A stretch of DNA of 64,000 nucleotides, from assembly GCA_963662175.1 (NCBI GenBank), contig OY759224.1, positions 32,311,489-32,375,488 on the forward strand, read 5' to 3'. The notes below the pieces were generated by a model, which worked only from the letters and a program-made list of their open reading frames with translations, was not told the DNA's origin and did not search any database. The translations under genes and the position numbers were made by a program. This document shows positions 21,518 through 32,500 of this stretch, piece after piece. Source of the DNA: Aradus depressus (lineage: Eukaryota; Arthropoda; Insecta; Hemiptera; Aradidae). The stretch's first letter is position 1; each line of letters begins with the position of its first letter.

Positions 21518-22760
21518 CTCCCCAGCTATACGAAGTATAGAAGGAGGTACCTATGTAGTCGGTCAAAAAATTGATGCCGAGTTTTCAACGGAATTTCATG
21601 GTTTCCGACTTCTTGATTCTAATAATGAAAAACAAACATATGTCTGTGTGTGAGTATCGGTGAACATGATAACTCCTGAAAGGATATATCGATATGAAAT
21701 TTTATATTTATATTCAGAACCCTCTAAGGACACCTATTGATTGGCAGCCAAATTGGCCAAAAAAAAGAAGGGGGTTAGGGGGGAGGCTTAACGCAAAAAC
21801 TGCCGATAGAATGAATGTATCGACGCGAAAATCTGAATGACCCACAACCCCATAAGGACAACCAACACCTATCGAGTTTCCACCAGATTGGCCAAAGAGA
21901 GGGGGGAGGGGGATTAGGGGAGAGGCATAACTCAAAAACTCTAATAACTGCAGTTATGAATGTATCGACACATATTAATTTTCAACGGAATCAGCCAAAG
22001 GGGAGGATCAGAGGGTGCTCAATTCAAAATTCCAACTTTCTAAATCTCTCTCTCTTCCCCCCCCCCCCCCCCCCCCCCCCTCGCTTGTAAGATATAAGAT
22101 TTCAACTAACTGCCCCCCCCCCTTCCCCTTAATAAGAAATTTTCGTAAAAAATGATCGTATTGATAAAATAAAAGACAGTTTGAGCAGCTTGTAACCAAG
22201 CTTTAATGATAGTGGATGTAAATATGCAGACATGTCAGGTATAATAAATAACAGATACTAAAATGACAATTATTTTTCAAAATTCAAGCCATAGGGAAAT
22301 CCCTAGTCAGCGAAACAATAGAATAAAAAAAATGTCTAGAAGTACTGAGACCATATGATTTCTGTAGGATTCAAGACTGAATTTGAGAACTAAGTACAGA
22401 TGGCGCTATCCAATAAGCGCCATTTCTTAGCGCGAAAGTAGTAGATTTTAAATTCAAAAACTTACATAAGATCAAATTCTTTACTCTCCTCCCCTATAGT
22501 AAGAATTAGTAATATTGAGCTTATATCCCCTAAGGAAGGCAACCACTAATTTTGCGCCAGAGAAAAGTGGCTCAGCTCAACTATCCTAATAACTGCAGAT
22601 GTAAACAATGTATCGGCAAAAAATTAAGAAAAAGAATTAATAATCCTCTATGCAAGTCAAATATTGACTTTTAGCCCAAACGGTGGATTGGCTGGAATTT
22701 TAGTGACAACTAAACATGAAATTTTACACCGATTACATAACTACCCGTATACAACCTATA
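21518..22760 (-). repeat. Family X copy interrupted by a decayed MITE
   Basis: Starts CTCCCCAGCTATACGAAGTA. Modules continue to a 24-C tract at ~22057. The family sequence resumes near 22540 (AACTGCAGATGTAAACAATG). The 22130-22530 insertion is described separately. Confidence 0.7.
22130..22530. mobile_element. Decayed copy of the 5567-6019 MITE, inverted
   Basis: AAAATGATCGTATTGATAAA and ATAAAAGACAGTTTGA are the reverse complement of 5906-5960. CATAAGATCAAATTC and the following CCCCTATAGTAAGAATTA match 5630-5680 inverted. The extreme termini are lost, and extra sequence (22220-22430) is present inside. Confidence 0.65.
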
Positions 22761-23049
22761 TCCAGGGGTATGAAACCAGTCCACGTGGCTCATATAATAG
22801 AAATCCCAATATAGTTGCTATAAATTTAGGTAACGAAGAGAAGAGAGGAGGTAATTAGCAGACAAAGAGGTTGCTACAGTAGGAGGCTCTGGTGACTCGT
22901 AGTCTATTCAAGGCTCAGATTCTTATCACAAATTTGAAATTCTAATCTCAGTTCCCCTTCCATAGGGTCACATATTTTTTATAAAAGATTTTATTAAAAT
23001 AAATTTTAAAACCAAACCAAAAGTTGCGCAAAAACAGTGAATAAAAGAG
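22761..23049. other. No gene recognised
   Basis: Unassigned sequence. Confidence 0.45.
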
Positions 23050-23850
23050 TAAATTAGTTGTACTTCTCCATGACGAATAATCAACAACATTTTCACTTTT
23101 CAATTTGGTCCAAAAATTTTTAATATCTTATTCAGGGAGTTCTGAATCCTAGTACAAAATTTCATGTCTATACGTTCAATACATCGATAGTTATTAACAC
23201 TTTTGACGTTGAGCCTCCTTCCCCCATTATAGAGAACTAGCAGTAATACCTGGTGTTGCCCGGGGAACTTTGAATTTTCTCCCAATATCTCCTATAAGGC
23301 TATTCAGTTCCTCGACAGTACATTCATGATGTTATAATTTTCAATTATTCATACGGAATAAGGCTTATAGTCCTTCAACTGTAGTAACGCTAGCTTTGGA
23401 GCTAAAACTAATTTATTCAAAAAGATTTCTCATTAATCGTTGCAATGGTTTTCGAGTTACAAAGATTGCGTGGGTGGATGCTGGGATGGACCAGATATTG
23501 AGGTACTAATACTCCTAAAACCTTCCACAGACGATGACGAACAAATTTTAAAAAAAATTAATCAAATCCATCAAGCCGTTCGTGAGTTATAGCGGTACAA
23601 CGCACAGACATTTTCAGCTTTATATATATGATTGGGTTCTGGGTACACATATATAAAATTTCGTATCGATATATTCATTATATCAAGAGTTAACTATCGA
23701 TTAAAAATTAGTGTTAAAGGAACAACGATTCACCGACTTTTTTTCTCCATTTTTGAAATCAAGGGATCGACTTGAAATTCCGGTGAAAATTGAGCATTAA
23801 ATTTCTCACTTCCTCTATACTTCGTGTTCCTCCTGGGGATGTAAAAATGA
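23050..23850 (+). repeat. Family X copy interrupted by a Helitron
   Basis: The parts at 23050-23236 and 23632-23850 join at ...AGAGAA / TTGGGTTCTGGG. The copy ends CTTCGTGTTCCTCCTGGGGA. Confidence 0.75.
23237..23631 (-). mobile_element. Non-autonomous Helitron, 395 bp
   Basis: On the minus strand it starts TCATATATATAAAGCTGAAA and ends in a GC-rich hairpin (CCCGGGCAACACCAGG) followed by TATTACTGCTAG. It sits between A and T. A 5' TC, 3' CTAG, a subterminal hairpin and insertion between A and T are the Helitron signature. There is no RepHel coding. Confidence 0.85.
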
Positions 23851-23898
23851 TATAGATTGATAAGAGAAAAAAAACATAAAAAAATAAATTGATTCAAC

Positions 23899-24172
23899 GC
23901 GCCGGTAGCTCAGTGGTATGCGTGTTTGCCTTATCTGGGAGGTAAATTAAATTTAAGCACGTCGTCCTTCGAATGGGACGTTAAACGATGGTCCCAAGCC
24001 TGTACGATGTACAGTACTCGTTAATTGCCCTAGGTGAATAAAAATTTAGGGTAGGCAAAATTTAGGACTCCCACAGTAGAATCGGGCTCATGTCCACCAG
24101 AGTGACGAAAGAGCGCTCTAGTAGTAGGTGAACATCATAGTTAAAGCCCGGGCATGAGTAATAATAACTAAC
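23899..24172 (+). mobile_element. tRNA-derived SINE with internal deletion of the B-box
   Basis: The head GCGCCGGTAGCTCAGTGG joins directly at TGCCTTATCTGGGAGG, removing the B-box and the start of the body. The rest continues to GCCCGGGCATGAGTAATAAT. Confidence 0.85.
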
Positions 24173-24921
24173 TAGCAAAAGTTGATCTTCAGATGTTAGA
24201 CCAATGAGAATATTATAATAATAAATTAAAATCTAAGTTAATCTAATACATAATGTAATTTTGTGAAAAGTAATGGAGACGTGAAATTGAGACTGAAACC
24301 GCAACTGACCGCAGGCATCAATTTCATTGCAATCTGTACATGTTAATGAAATGCAGCGGAAATTCATTACAGTGTCCTAACCAAAAGGATAAATATTATG
24401 TACCTACCACCCCCACCCCACCATTCGGGCAGGGAACCTAATTTTTCAATTTTTTTCACTCCAAATACTCTTAACAATCAATATCGGAAATCGAATACTT
24501 ATTTCGATTTAACCCATTTAAAACAAAAAAAAATTCAACAAAAATTAAAAAAAATTTGAACCTTTCCAAATCAAAACTCGATGTTTCGAAATTTGGTTTT
24601 CATGCTAATTTGGCATTGAAGAACCTTTAAAAATATCGGTATATTTTACAAACGGTGTCAGACCTTGGTCTATATTTTAAGTTAAGAAAATATAGCCTTT
24701 AATTTTCATTTAGATAAAGATTTTAATAGTTAAAGGCAGACATTTTAACTTTATTTACATAGATAAATATATTTTAAAATTTATAAAAATTATTTTAGTA
24801 AATTTGAATACTGTATATCTCTCCTTAATTTAGACAACCAAAATTTGTGTAGTTGGGCACAGCTTACATATTTAAATCCCCAATCAAATATAATTTCTAC
24901 AGTCAGTTCTGCTATAGGATA
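24173..24921. other. No gene recognised
   Basis: Very AT-rich (24440-24900); no repeat family or exon identified. Confidence 0.5.
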
Positions 24922-25115
24922 TAGCAGAGTGAGCATGTTGTCCTTCGGAAGGGATGTTAAGCGATGCTCCCGAGCTTGTACCTAAACTATTAAAGGCCCG
25001 GTTCCTAAATCCGGGTAGGCAAAATTTAGGATTCCCTCAGTAGAGTTGGACTTCTGCTTGTCAGAGTGCTCTGGTAGTGGGTGAAATTAAACCTTGGAAT
25101 GAGTCACAAAATACT
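24922..25115 (+). mobile_element. Degenerate SINE fragment
   Basis: GTCCTTCGGAAGGGATGTTA through GGCAAAATTTAGGATTCC to TGGAATGAGTCACAAAA follow the SINE body with many substitutions: an old copy. Confidence 0.7.
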
Positions 25116-25129
25116 TTCCCATAGCGAAT

Positions 25130-25610
25130 GCTTACTCAAGAGATTTCTGAATCCTCAAATTAAATTTCGTTTCGACACATTCAATAAATCGATAGTTGTG
25201 AGTTTTTCTTATTTTTGTTTGAGTTGAGTCTCATCCCTTTGACTGATTTCGCTGAAAATAGTGTCGTTACGTCATTACATAGTCGTTTACTAGGTTTTTT
25301 GAGTGTATCATCAGTTCTCTGATGTTCTTAGGGATTGTTGGACTTAAATATACCCCCTCACTCCTCCCTTGGTCGATTTGGCTGAAAATCAATATATGTC
25401 GTTCTTAAGGTGTTTTGGATACAAATGTAACATTTCGTGTCGATGTATTCATTCTAACAGGAGTTACCTTGTTAACAGACACACACACATACAAATAGGA
25501 ATTGGAATCAGGGGTCGAGAAGCAAAAAATTTCGTTGAAAACTCGACATCGAATTTCTGGTCGATTACATAACTTCCTCTATACTTTGTATTGGTCGGGA
25601 AGTGAGAAAA
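25130..25610 (+). repeat. Family X copy, first terminus missing
   Basis: Modules with TTTCGTTTCGACACATTCAA and TCGATTTGGCTGAAAATCAA are followed by a close at TATTGGTCGGGAAGTGAG. Confidence 0.75.
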
Positions 25611-25909
25611 GATTCCATAGTCTTCACCGTCCCTGACTAGAATTGCAACAGACCCTTTTACGTAGTGTCCCATCTCATAAAAGCCATTTTCACATAGAGA
25701 CTACATGAACGAAGACTAACCACGTCATTTCATAATCCTTTCTTTGTTCTTCCTTCATACGACATACCCACTTCATTATTCATTAATTGTTAGGACAATA
25801 AAATGAAAGATTCTAAAGAAGACAATAGGATAAGAAAGAAGAAAAAAACAGAGTCGGACAATCACTCACAATGTGCTTCCACAGCTCAATTCAGTTTACG
25901 CTCTCCCCC
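25611..25909. other. No gene recognised
   Basis: Unassigned sequence. Confidence 0.45.
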
Positions 25910-26300
25910 GAACGGTCAGTAGCTGACTTACTCCAAGGATTGATCAATCCTCATATCAAATCTAGTATTGGAATATTCAAAACAATGGCTGAAAATTAAT
26001 ATGTGTCTTCATCAGGAAGGTCTGAGGTCAGAAATTCGATGTTGAATTTTCACCGGAATTTCATGTCTGTAAACAACTCTGATTATAGAGGAGGGGGACC
26101 TTTCAGTTTTGTCCTCAAAAACTTTAATAACGGTCGATGTAATAACAAATCGACACAAAATTGTGGATCCAGAAACCAATAAGGACACCTATCGATTTCC
26201 AAACCATATCGATGAATTTTAGAGGGAGAGCTAATTGATTAATTCGCGCTGGGGAAGAATATTGCCTAGTGATTTTACTTTAATTAAATAACTTCCCCTA
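25910..26300. repeat. Rearranged family X fragments
   Basis: Pieces in both orientations: CTCTCCCCCGAACGGTCAG (plus) and AATTCGATGTTGAATTTTC, then GCGCTGGGGAAGAATATTGC (minus). Confidence 0.55.
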
Positions 26301-26944
26301 TACTCCAGTTACCAATCCAACTACTATTCCTATTTCTAGAGATAAAAAAAAAACCTCGAGCACACCGTCCCTCGGATGGAACGTTAAACGATGACAATAA
26401 TTATATCTATTTCTAAAACTGATTCATAAGGAAGGCGGAACCAGCTATGAGTCGTGTAGTAAATATACAAATAAAGAGAATTGAGACGTATATTTTTGTA
26501 TTTATATATATATACATATATATCTCCCCTTGCCACTAAGAATTCTTTCTAGAATAAGTCTGGGATCTATCCAATATTCAAGAACAGGTGGTATTTTCTT
26601 AGTAAGTCTGCAGATATGACATCACAACTATCCATCAGTGGCGAAGCCTGTGGGGAAACAGGGCAACCACTGGTAGCTTTTATAAGTTCATTCAGAAAAT
26701 GTATTCTTATTTTATTACATTCATTGCTTCATGAGATCCTAGATCGTAAGCCCGCCTGGCCCCGGAGTAACATTTCATTTTATAACTTAACTTGCCTCCC
26801 ACCCCCACCCCTCCTTAGATAAGTACCCAATCACACTAACCACTCATCACCAAAAACATTGAGCAATTGACGTTGTCCATACCATACAGTCATTGACTCA
26901 AGACAATATTTTTGAACTGCCCTTTACGAGTATAACCGAAGGTG
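26301..26944. other. SINE scrap, then no gene
   Basis: ACACCGTCCCTCGGATGGAA at 26364 is a 40-bp SINE fragment. The rest is AT-rich, with (TA)n at ~26505. Confidence 0.5.
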
Positions 26945-27221
26945 ATATTTACAAATAGCTATTTACAACTGTATAAATAATATATCTCTGGTGTTTGGGC
27001 AAGAGGGCTTAAGTCAGAATAAGTCTAGTGATCCAAAGGACAAGTGCATTTAAATATTTTTACCAAATCCAACTGAATGTTGGAATATTTTATTTTGTTT
27101 ATATTTAATACTTTATAGAAATAATATTTCAAGTAACATAAATGTGTTTTACCTGATGATTTAAAGGAATTTTTCAAACCTTTAGAAATTTTCCTCCTAA
27201 AAATACAGATTTACTGACTTA

Positions 27222-27871
27222 GTGGGGTTTCACACCAAAGCCGGGCCGAGCCGAGCCGGGCGGAAAACGCTTGAGCGCTAAATACGCAGGGTTTACATGG
27301 GAGTATTCAAACCAAGGCCGAGCCGCGCCGGGCGATGCCGGGCGGTTTTGAGCAGTACTACCTACCGCCAATTCGAGCGTTTTCTGCCAAGCGGTTTCTC
27401 CCGTCATTCAGTCTAGTTCGGTGTTTCAGCCCAGTGAGTTACATCATATTGCGCAATATATTGTTTTTTTATTGTTTCAAGTGGTTTTTGTTTTTTAATA
27501 TTATAATGAGTGTTGACATAGAAATATTAATTAGTTGGATTCAAGAAAGACCTCCGTTGTGGCATCAATCTAACAACAAGTACATGGACCGGGGTGTCAC
27601 AATAAATGTCCATTAGTCTTGTGATCTTTATTTATATTGTGACCAGTATCGCCTTCTTTCTGCCACACATTCATCATCAAGTGATGAACTATCCAATAAC
27701 ATCATCATCATCATCAAAGTTGATGACATTATTTTGCACCACGTTTCAACTGGGACTGAAGAGGAAAGAAGCACCTCTCACTACAAGGCTAGAAAACCTA
27801 CTGAGAGCGAATCGGCTTCGGTGCGAACGCAGGCAGATTCCGCTCGGCTCGGCTTTGGTGTGTAAGAAGCC
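27222..27871 (+). mobile_element. PIF/Harbinger element, 650 bp, TTA duplication
   Basis: The left end is GTGGGGTTTCACACCAAAGC; the right end reversed is GGCTTCTTACACACCAAAGC. TTA sits on both sides (27219-27221, 27872-27874). The subterminal regions are rich in CCGAGCCG. It contains a coding remnant (27506-27616). A 321-bp deletion derivative lies 586 bp to the right in inverse orientation. Confidence 0.88.
27506..27616 (+). pseudogene. MADF-like domain remnant of the Harbinger element
   Basis: A 36-codon frame reads DIEILISWIQERPPLWHQ and then NNKYMDRG, the first helix pattern of MADF (Myb/SANT-like) DNA-binding domains, which PIF/Harbinger elements carry as their second protein. It stops after the first third of the domain. 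Confidence 0.6.
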
Positions 27872-28240
27872 TTAAGCTCTTTTGCCCAAACACCCGAGAT
27901 ATACAACAAGCAAATATGTTAATAGAGTAAATATGGCATTGTCAAAATGTTAAGAGGGGAGAAATCACCCAGTAGTGACACTCCCTAGGCAATTAGTTGC
28001 ACTCATTTATAACTCTAACTGCTTACTAAGGAGGTCTCTAGGCCATTGGCGCTTAAGACTTCGTTGGGGGAAGTGTGGCAGAATGAAGGGCACAGAATAG
28101 AGAAATATGGGTACTCATGGAGGAAAATAACCTTTTGTACCTGGATTTAGCAACTTCAGTGACGTAGGGAATGCTGAGGTCAGTATGTAGGGTCTTGTTG
28201 GAAAAACATAGTAAGGAGCATTGGCTATTGGTGATTTTAG

Positions 28241-28357
28241 CAACTAAAAAAAAGTCAACCTTCCTTTTTCTTTTTCAAATTAGAAGCCGAAGGAGAATTT
28301 AAAAAAAAATATATTTTACTTACACAATGAATTAATTACACTAGTCAAATTAAATAG
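28241..28357. other. No gene recognised
   Basis: Short AT-rich spacer. Confidence 0.4.
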
Positions 28358-28862
28358 TTATGTCTCATGCCCGGGCTTTAACTTTGAGGTCATATCGCCT
28401 ACTACAAGAGCGGTCTTTCGTCGCTCTGGTGGACATGAGCCCGGACTTTACTGTTAGGCTTCTTACACACCAAAGCCGAGCCGAGCCGGGCCGGGCGAAG
28501 CGATGCGAAGCCGAGCCGAGCGGAATCTGCCTGCGTTCGCACCGAAGCCGATTCGCTCCCAGTAGGTTTTCTAGCCTTGTAGTGAGAACTGGGCTGAAAC
28601 ACCGAACTAGATGAATTACGGAAGAAACCGCTCGAATTGACGGTAGGTAGTACAGCTCAAAACCGGCGCGGCTCGGCCTTGGTTTGAATACTCCCATGTA
28701 AATCCTGCGTATTTAGCGCTCAAGCGTTTTCCGCCCGGCTCGGCTCGGCTAGGCCCGGCTTTGGTGTGAAACCCCACTTAGGAGTCCTAAATTTTGCCAA
28801 CCCAGGTTTACTCCTCGAGACCATCCGAGAAAGCAAGCACGCATACCACTGAGCTACCGGCG
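28358..28862 (-). mobile_element. SINE split by a Harbinger MITE
   Basis: 28358-28456 (CATGCCCGGGCTTTAAC to GAGCCCGGACTTTACTG) and 28781-28862 (GGAGTCCTAAATTTTGCC to CACTGAGCTACCGGCG) are the two halves. The second half also lacks part of the body. Removing the insert restores ACTGTTAGGAGTCC, close to the SINE's ACTGTGGGAGTCC. Confidence 0.88.
28457..28777 (-). mobile_element. 321-bp PIF/Harbinger MITE, TTA duplication, inside a SINE
   Basis: Reverse complement of the 27222-27871 element with its interior removed: the sequence jumps from GGTGTTTCAGCCCAG to TCTCACTACAAGGC. TTA flanks at 28454-28456 and 28778-28780. It is a clear case of a MITE derived by deletion from a longer relative, both present locally. 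Confidence 0.9.
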
Positions 28863-29510
28863 GGGAAATTAATAGATAAAAAAATACCGTTACTAAATGA
28901 TAGATGCGTTTGTCTGTATCTAAGATTGATTGGAATGGTCACTGAACGATAGGTTGGGAGGAGTGATGAGTCATGAAAGAAAGACAGGTTGAAACCAGTC
29001 TGAGAAAGACAACTGTACTTAGGTCATCGGCCAACCTCACTCAACCGTCCTTTACTATGCAGTTTATAGAACTGCTAGACTTTCTCAATGTATAACTAAC
29101 AAAACGAATGGCACATAGCACAGGCCTCGATGGTGATGTGGGTAGCGTTGCTGCCCACACACCAGATCGGAGATTAGAGTCTCCCACATCAACATTAATA
29201 ACAATTTACTAATAGATCCACAGTTTTCTTCACAAAATAAAAAAGTTCTACTCATGCGAAACATGAAAAAAGAAAATAATATAACCCAAATTCAAATTAT
29301 AACCAAGCTTCAAAAAGTATATAAAAACTGGAAGAATGGACTCATCACACATTGAAAGGTTCCACAGGCGAAACGTAGTGTTTATGTACAAATAAGGATG
29401 TTGGTAGTTCGGAAATAAATTGCAAATTCTGCCTACGCCACAGATATTCAATGATTCCATGGTTTCATATATATTTTATAAATTGATTAGTAATTTTAAG
29501 CAGGTTAAAA
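28863..29510. other. No gene; weak tRNA-like segment near 29125
   Basis: 29125-29190 (GCCTCGATGGTGATGTGGGT to GGAGATTAGAGTCTCCC) faintly resembles the A-box/B-box spacing of another SINE head. Otherwise unassigned. Confidence 0.35.
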
Positions 29511-32500
29511 AAACAGCAGCAATGAGCTTCCCCCGAACGAATTAATCAATTAAATGTTCACCCCCACCCCTCTCCAAAACCAGTCAATCGTTTGCGCTAA
29601 TATTCAAGAGTTGACTTACATAAGGGCTCTAAATACTCATTCACATTTCGTGTCGATAAATTCATTACATCGGCAGTTATTAGGGTATTTAATTGAGTCC
29701 CCTGTGCCCTGAACCCCCCACCCCTCTCCAAAACCAGTCAATCGTTTGCGCTAATATTCAAGAGTTGACTTACATAAGGGCTCTAAATACTCATTCACAT
29801 TTCGTGTCGATAAATTCATTACATCGGCAGTTATTAGGGTATTTAATTGAGTCCCCTGTGCCCTGAACCCCCCACCCATCTCCAAAACCAGTCAATCGTT
29901 TGCGCTAATATTCAAGAGTTGACTTACATAAGGGCTCTAAATACTCATTCACATTTCGTGTCGATAAATTCATTACATCGGCAGTTATTATGGTATTTAA
30001 TTGAGTCCCCTGTGCCCTGAACCCCCCACCCCTCTCCAAAACCAGTCAATCGTTTGCGCTAATATTCAAGAGTTGACTTACATAAGGGCTCTAAATACTC
30101 ATTCACATTTCGTGTCGATAAATTCATTACATCGGCAGTTATTAGGGTATTTAATTGAGTCCCCTGTGCCCTGAACCCCCCACCCCTCTCCAAAACCAGT
30201 CAATCGTTTGCGCTAATATTCAAGAGTTGACTTACATAAGGGCTCTAAATACTCATTCACATTTCGTGTCGATAAATTCATTACATCGGCAGTTATTAGG
30301 GTATTTAATTGAGTCCCCTGTGCCCTGAACGCCCCACCCCTCTCCAAAACCAGTCAATCGTTTGCGCTAATATTCAAGAGTTGACTTACATAAGGGCTCT
30401 AAATACTCATTCACATTTCGTGTCGATAAATTCATTACATCGGCAGTTATTAGGGTATTTAATTGAGTCCCCTGTGCCCTGAACCCCCCACCCCTCTCCA
30501 AAACCAGTCAATCGTTTGCGCTAATATTCAAGAGTTGACTTACATAAGGGCTCTAAATACTCATTCACATTTCGTGTCGATAAATTCATTACATCGGCAG
30601 TTATTAGGGTATTTAATTGAGTCCCCTGTGCCCTGAACCCCCCACCCCTCTCCAAAACCAGTCAATCGTTTGCGCTAATATTCAAGAGTTGACTTACATA
30701 AGGGCTCTAAATACTCATTCACATTTCGTGTCGATAAATTCATTACATCGGCAGTTATTATGGTATTTAATTGAGTCCCCTGTGCCCTGAACCCCCCACC
30801 CCTCTCCAAAACCAGTCAATCGTTTGCGCTAATATTCAAGAGTTGACTTACATAAGGGCTCTAAATACTCATTCACATTTCGTGTCGAAAAATTCATTAC
30901 ATCGGCAGTTATTAGGGTATTTAATTGAGTCCCCTGTGCCCTGAACCCCCCACCCCTCTCCAAAACCAGTCAATCGTTTGCGCTAATATTCAAGAGTTGA
31001 CTTACATAAGGGCTCTAAATACTCATTCACATTTCGTGTCGATAAATTCATTACATCGGCAGTTATTATGGTATTTAATTGAGTCCCCTGTGCCCTGAAC
31101 CCCCCACCCCTCTCCAAAACCAGTCAATCGTTTGCGCTAATATTCAAGAGTTGACTTACATAAGGGCTCTAAATACTCATTCACATTTCGTGTCGATAAA
31201 TTCATTACATCGGCAGTTATTAGGGTATTTAATTGAGTCCCCTGTGCCCTGAACCCCCCACCCCTCTCCAAAACCAGTCAATCGTTTGCGCTAATATTCA
31301 AGAGTTGACTTACATAAGGGCTCTAAATACTCATTCACATTTCGTGTCGATAAATTCATTACATCGGCAGTTATTAGGGTATTTAATTGAGTCCCCTGTG
31401 CCCTGAACCCCCCACCCCTCTCCAAAACCAGTCAATCGTTTGCGCTAATATTCAAGAGTTGACTTACATAAGGGCTCTAAATACTCATTCACATTTCGTG
31501 TCGATAAATTCATTACATCGGCAGTTATTAGGGTATTTAATTGAGTCCCCTGTGCCCTGAACCCCCCACCCATCTCCAAAACCAGTCAATCGTTTGCGCT
31601 AATATTCAAGAGTTGACTTACATAAGGGCTCTAAATACTCATTCACATTTCGTGTCGATAAATTCATTACATCGGCAGTTATTATGGTATTTAATTGAGT
31701 CCCCTGTGCCCTGAACCCCCCACCCCTCTCCAAAACCAGTCAATCGTTTGCGCTAATATTCAAGAGTTGACTTACATAAGGGCTCTAAATACTCATTCAC
31801 ATTTCGTGTCGATAAATTCATTACATCGGCAGTTATTAGGGTATTTAATTGAGTCCCCTGTGCCCTGAACCCCCCACCCCTCTCCAAAACCAGTCAATCG
31901 TTTGCGCTAATATTCAAGAGTTGACTTACATAAGGGCTCTAAATACTCATTCACATTTCGTGTCGATAAATTCATTACATCGGCAGTTATTAGGGTATTT
32001 AATTGAGTCCCCTGTGCCCTGAACCCCCCACCCCTCTCCAAAACCAGTCAATCGTTTGCGCTAATATTCAAGAGTTGACTTACATAAGGGCTCTAAATAC
32101 TCATTCACATTTCGTGTCGATAAATTCATTACATCGGCAGTTATTAGGGTATTTAATTGAGTCCCCTGTGCCCTGAACCCCCCACCCCTCTCCAAAACCA
32201 GTCAATCGTTTGCGCTAATATTCAAGAGTTGACTTACATAAGGGCTCTAAATACTCATTCACATTTCGTGTCGATAAATTCATTACATCGGCAGTTATTA
32301 GGGTATTTAATTGAGTCCCCTGTGCCCTGAACCCCCCCCCCCCCCCCCTCTCCAAAACCAGTCAATCGTTTGCGCTAATATTCAAGAGTTGACTTACATA
32401 AGGGCTCTAAATACTCATTCACATTTCGTGTCGATAAATTCATTACATCGGCAGTTATTATGGTATTTAATTGAGTCCCCTGTGCCCTGAACCCCCCACC

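Larger units (their letters stand above)
26983..27901. mobile_element. TA-flanked MITE with 31-bp TIRs, itself split by PIF/Harbinger
   Basis: The left end is TATCTCTGGTGTTTGGGCAA; the right end reversed is TATCTCGGGTGTTTGGGCAA. The match continues through GCTTAAG. TA flanks both sides (26981-26982, 27902-27903). Without the Harbinger the element is 266 bp. The TA duplication points to the Tc1/mariner superfamily. Confidence 0.82.
26945..28240 (-). mobile_element. Jockey-like LINE 3' region carrying nested DNA elements
   Basis: 26945-26980 and 27904-28240 match the LINE fragment at 58226-58851 (ATTTACAAATAGNTATTTA; AATAGAGT..ATGGCA; AGGCCATTGNCG; GGGGAAGTNTGGCAGAATG). The break holds the TA-flanked element at 26983-27901. 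The RT C-terminus itself is better preserved at 58400-58830. Confidence 0.7.
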
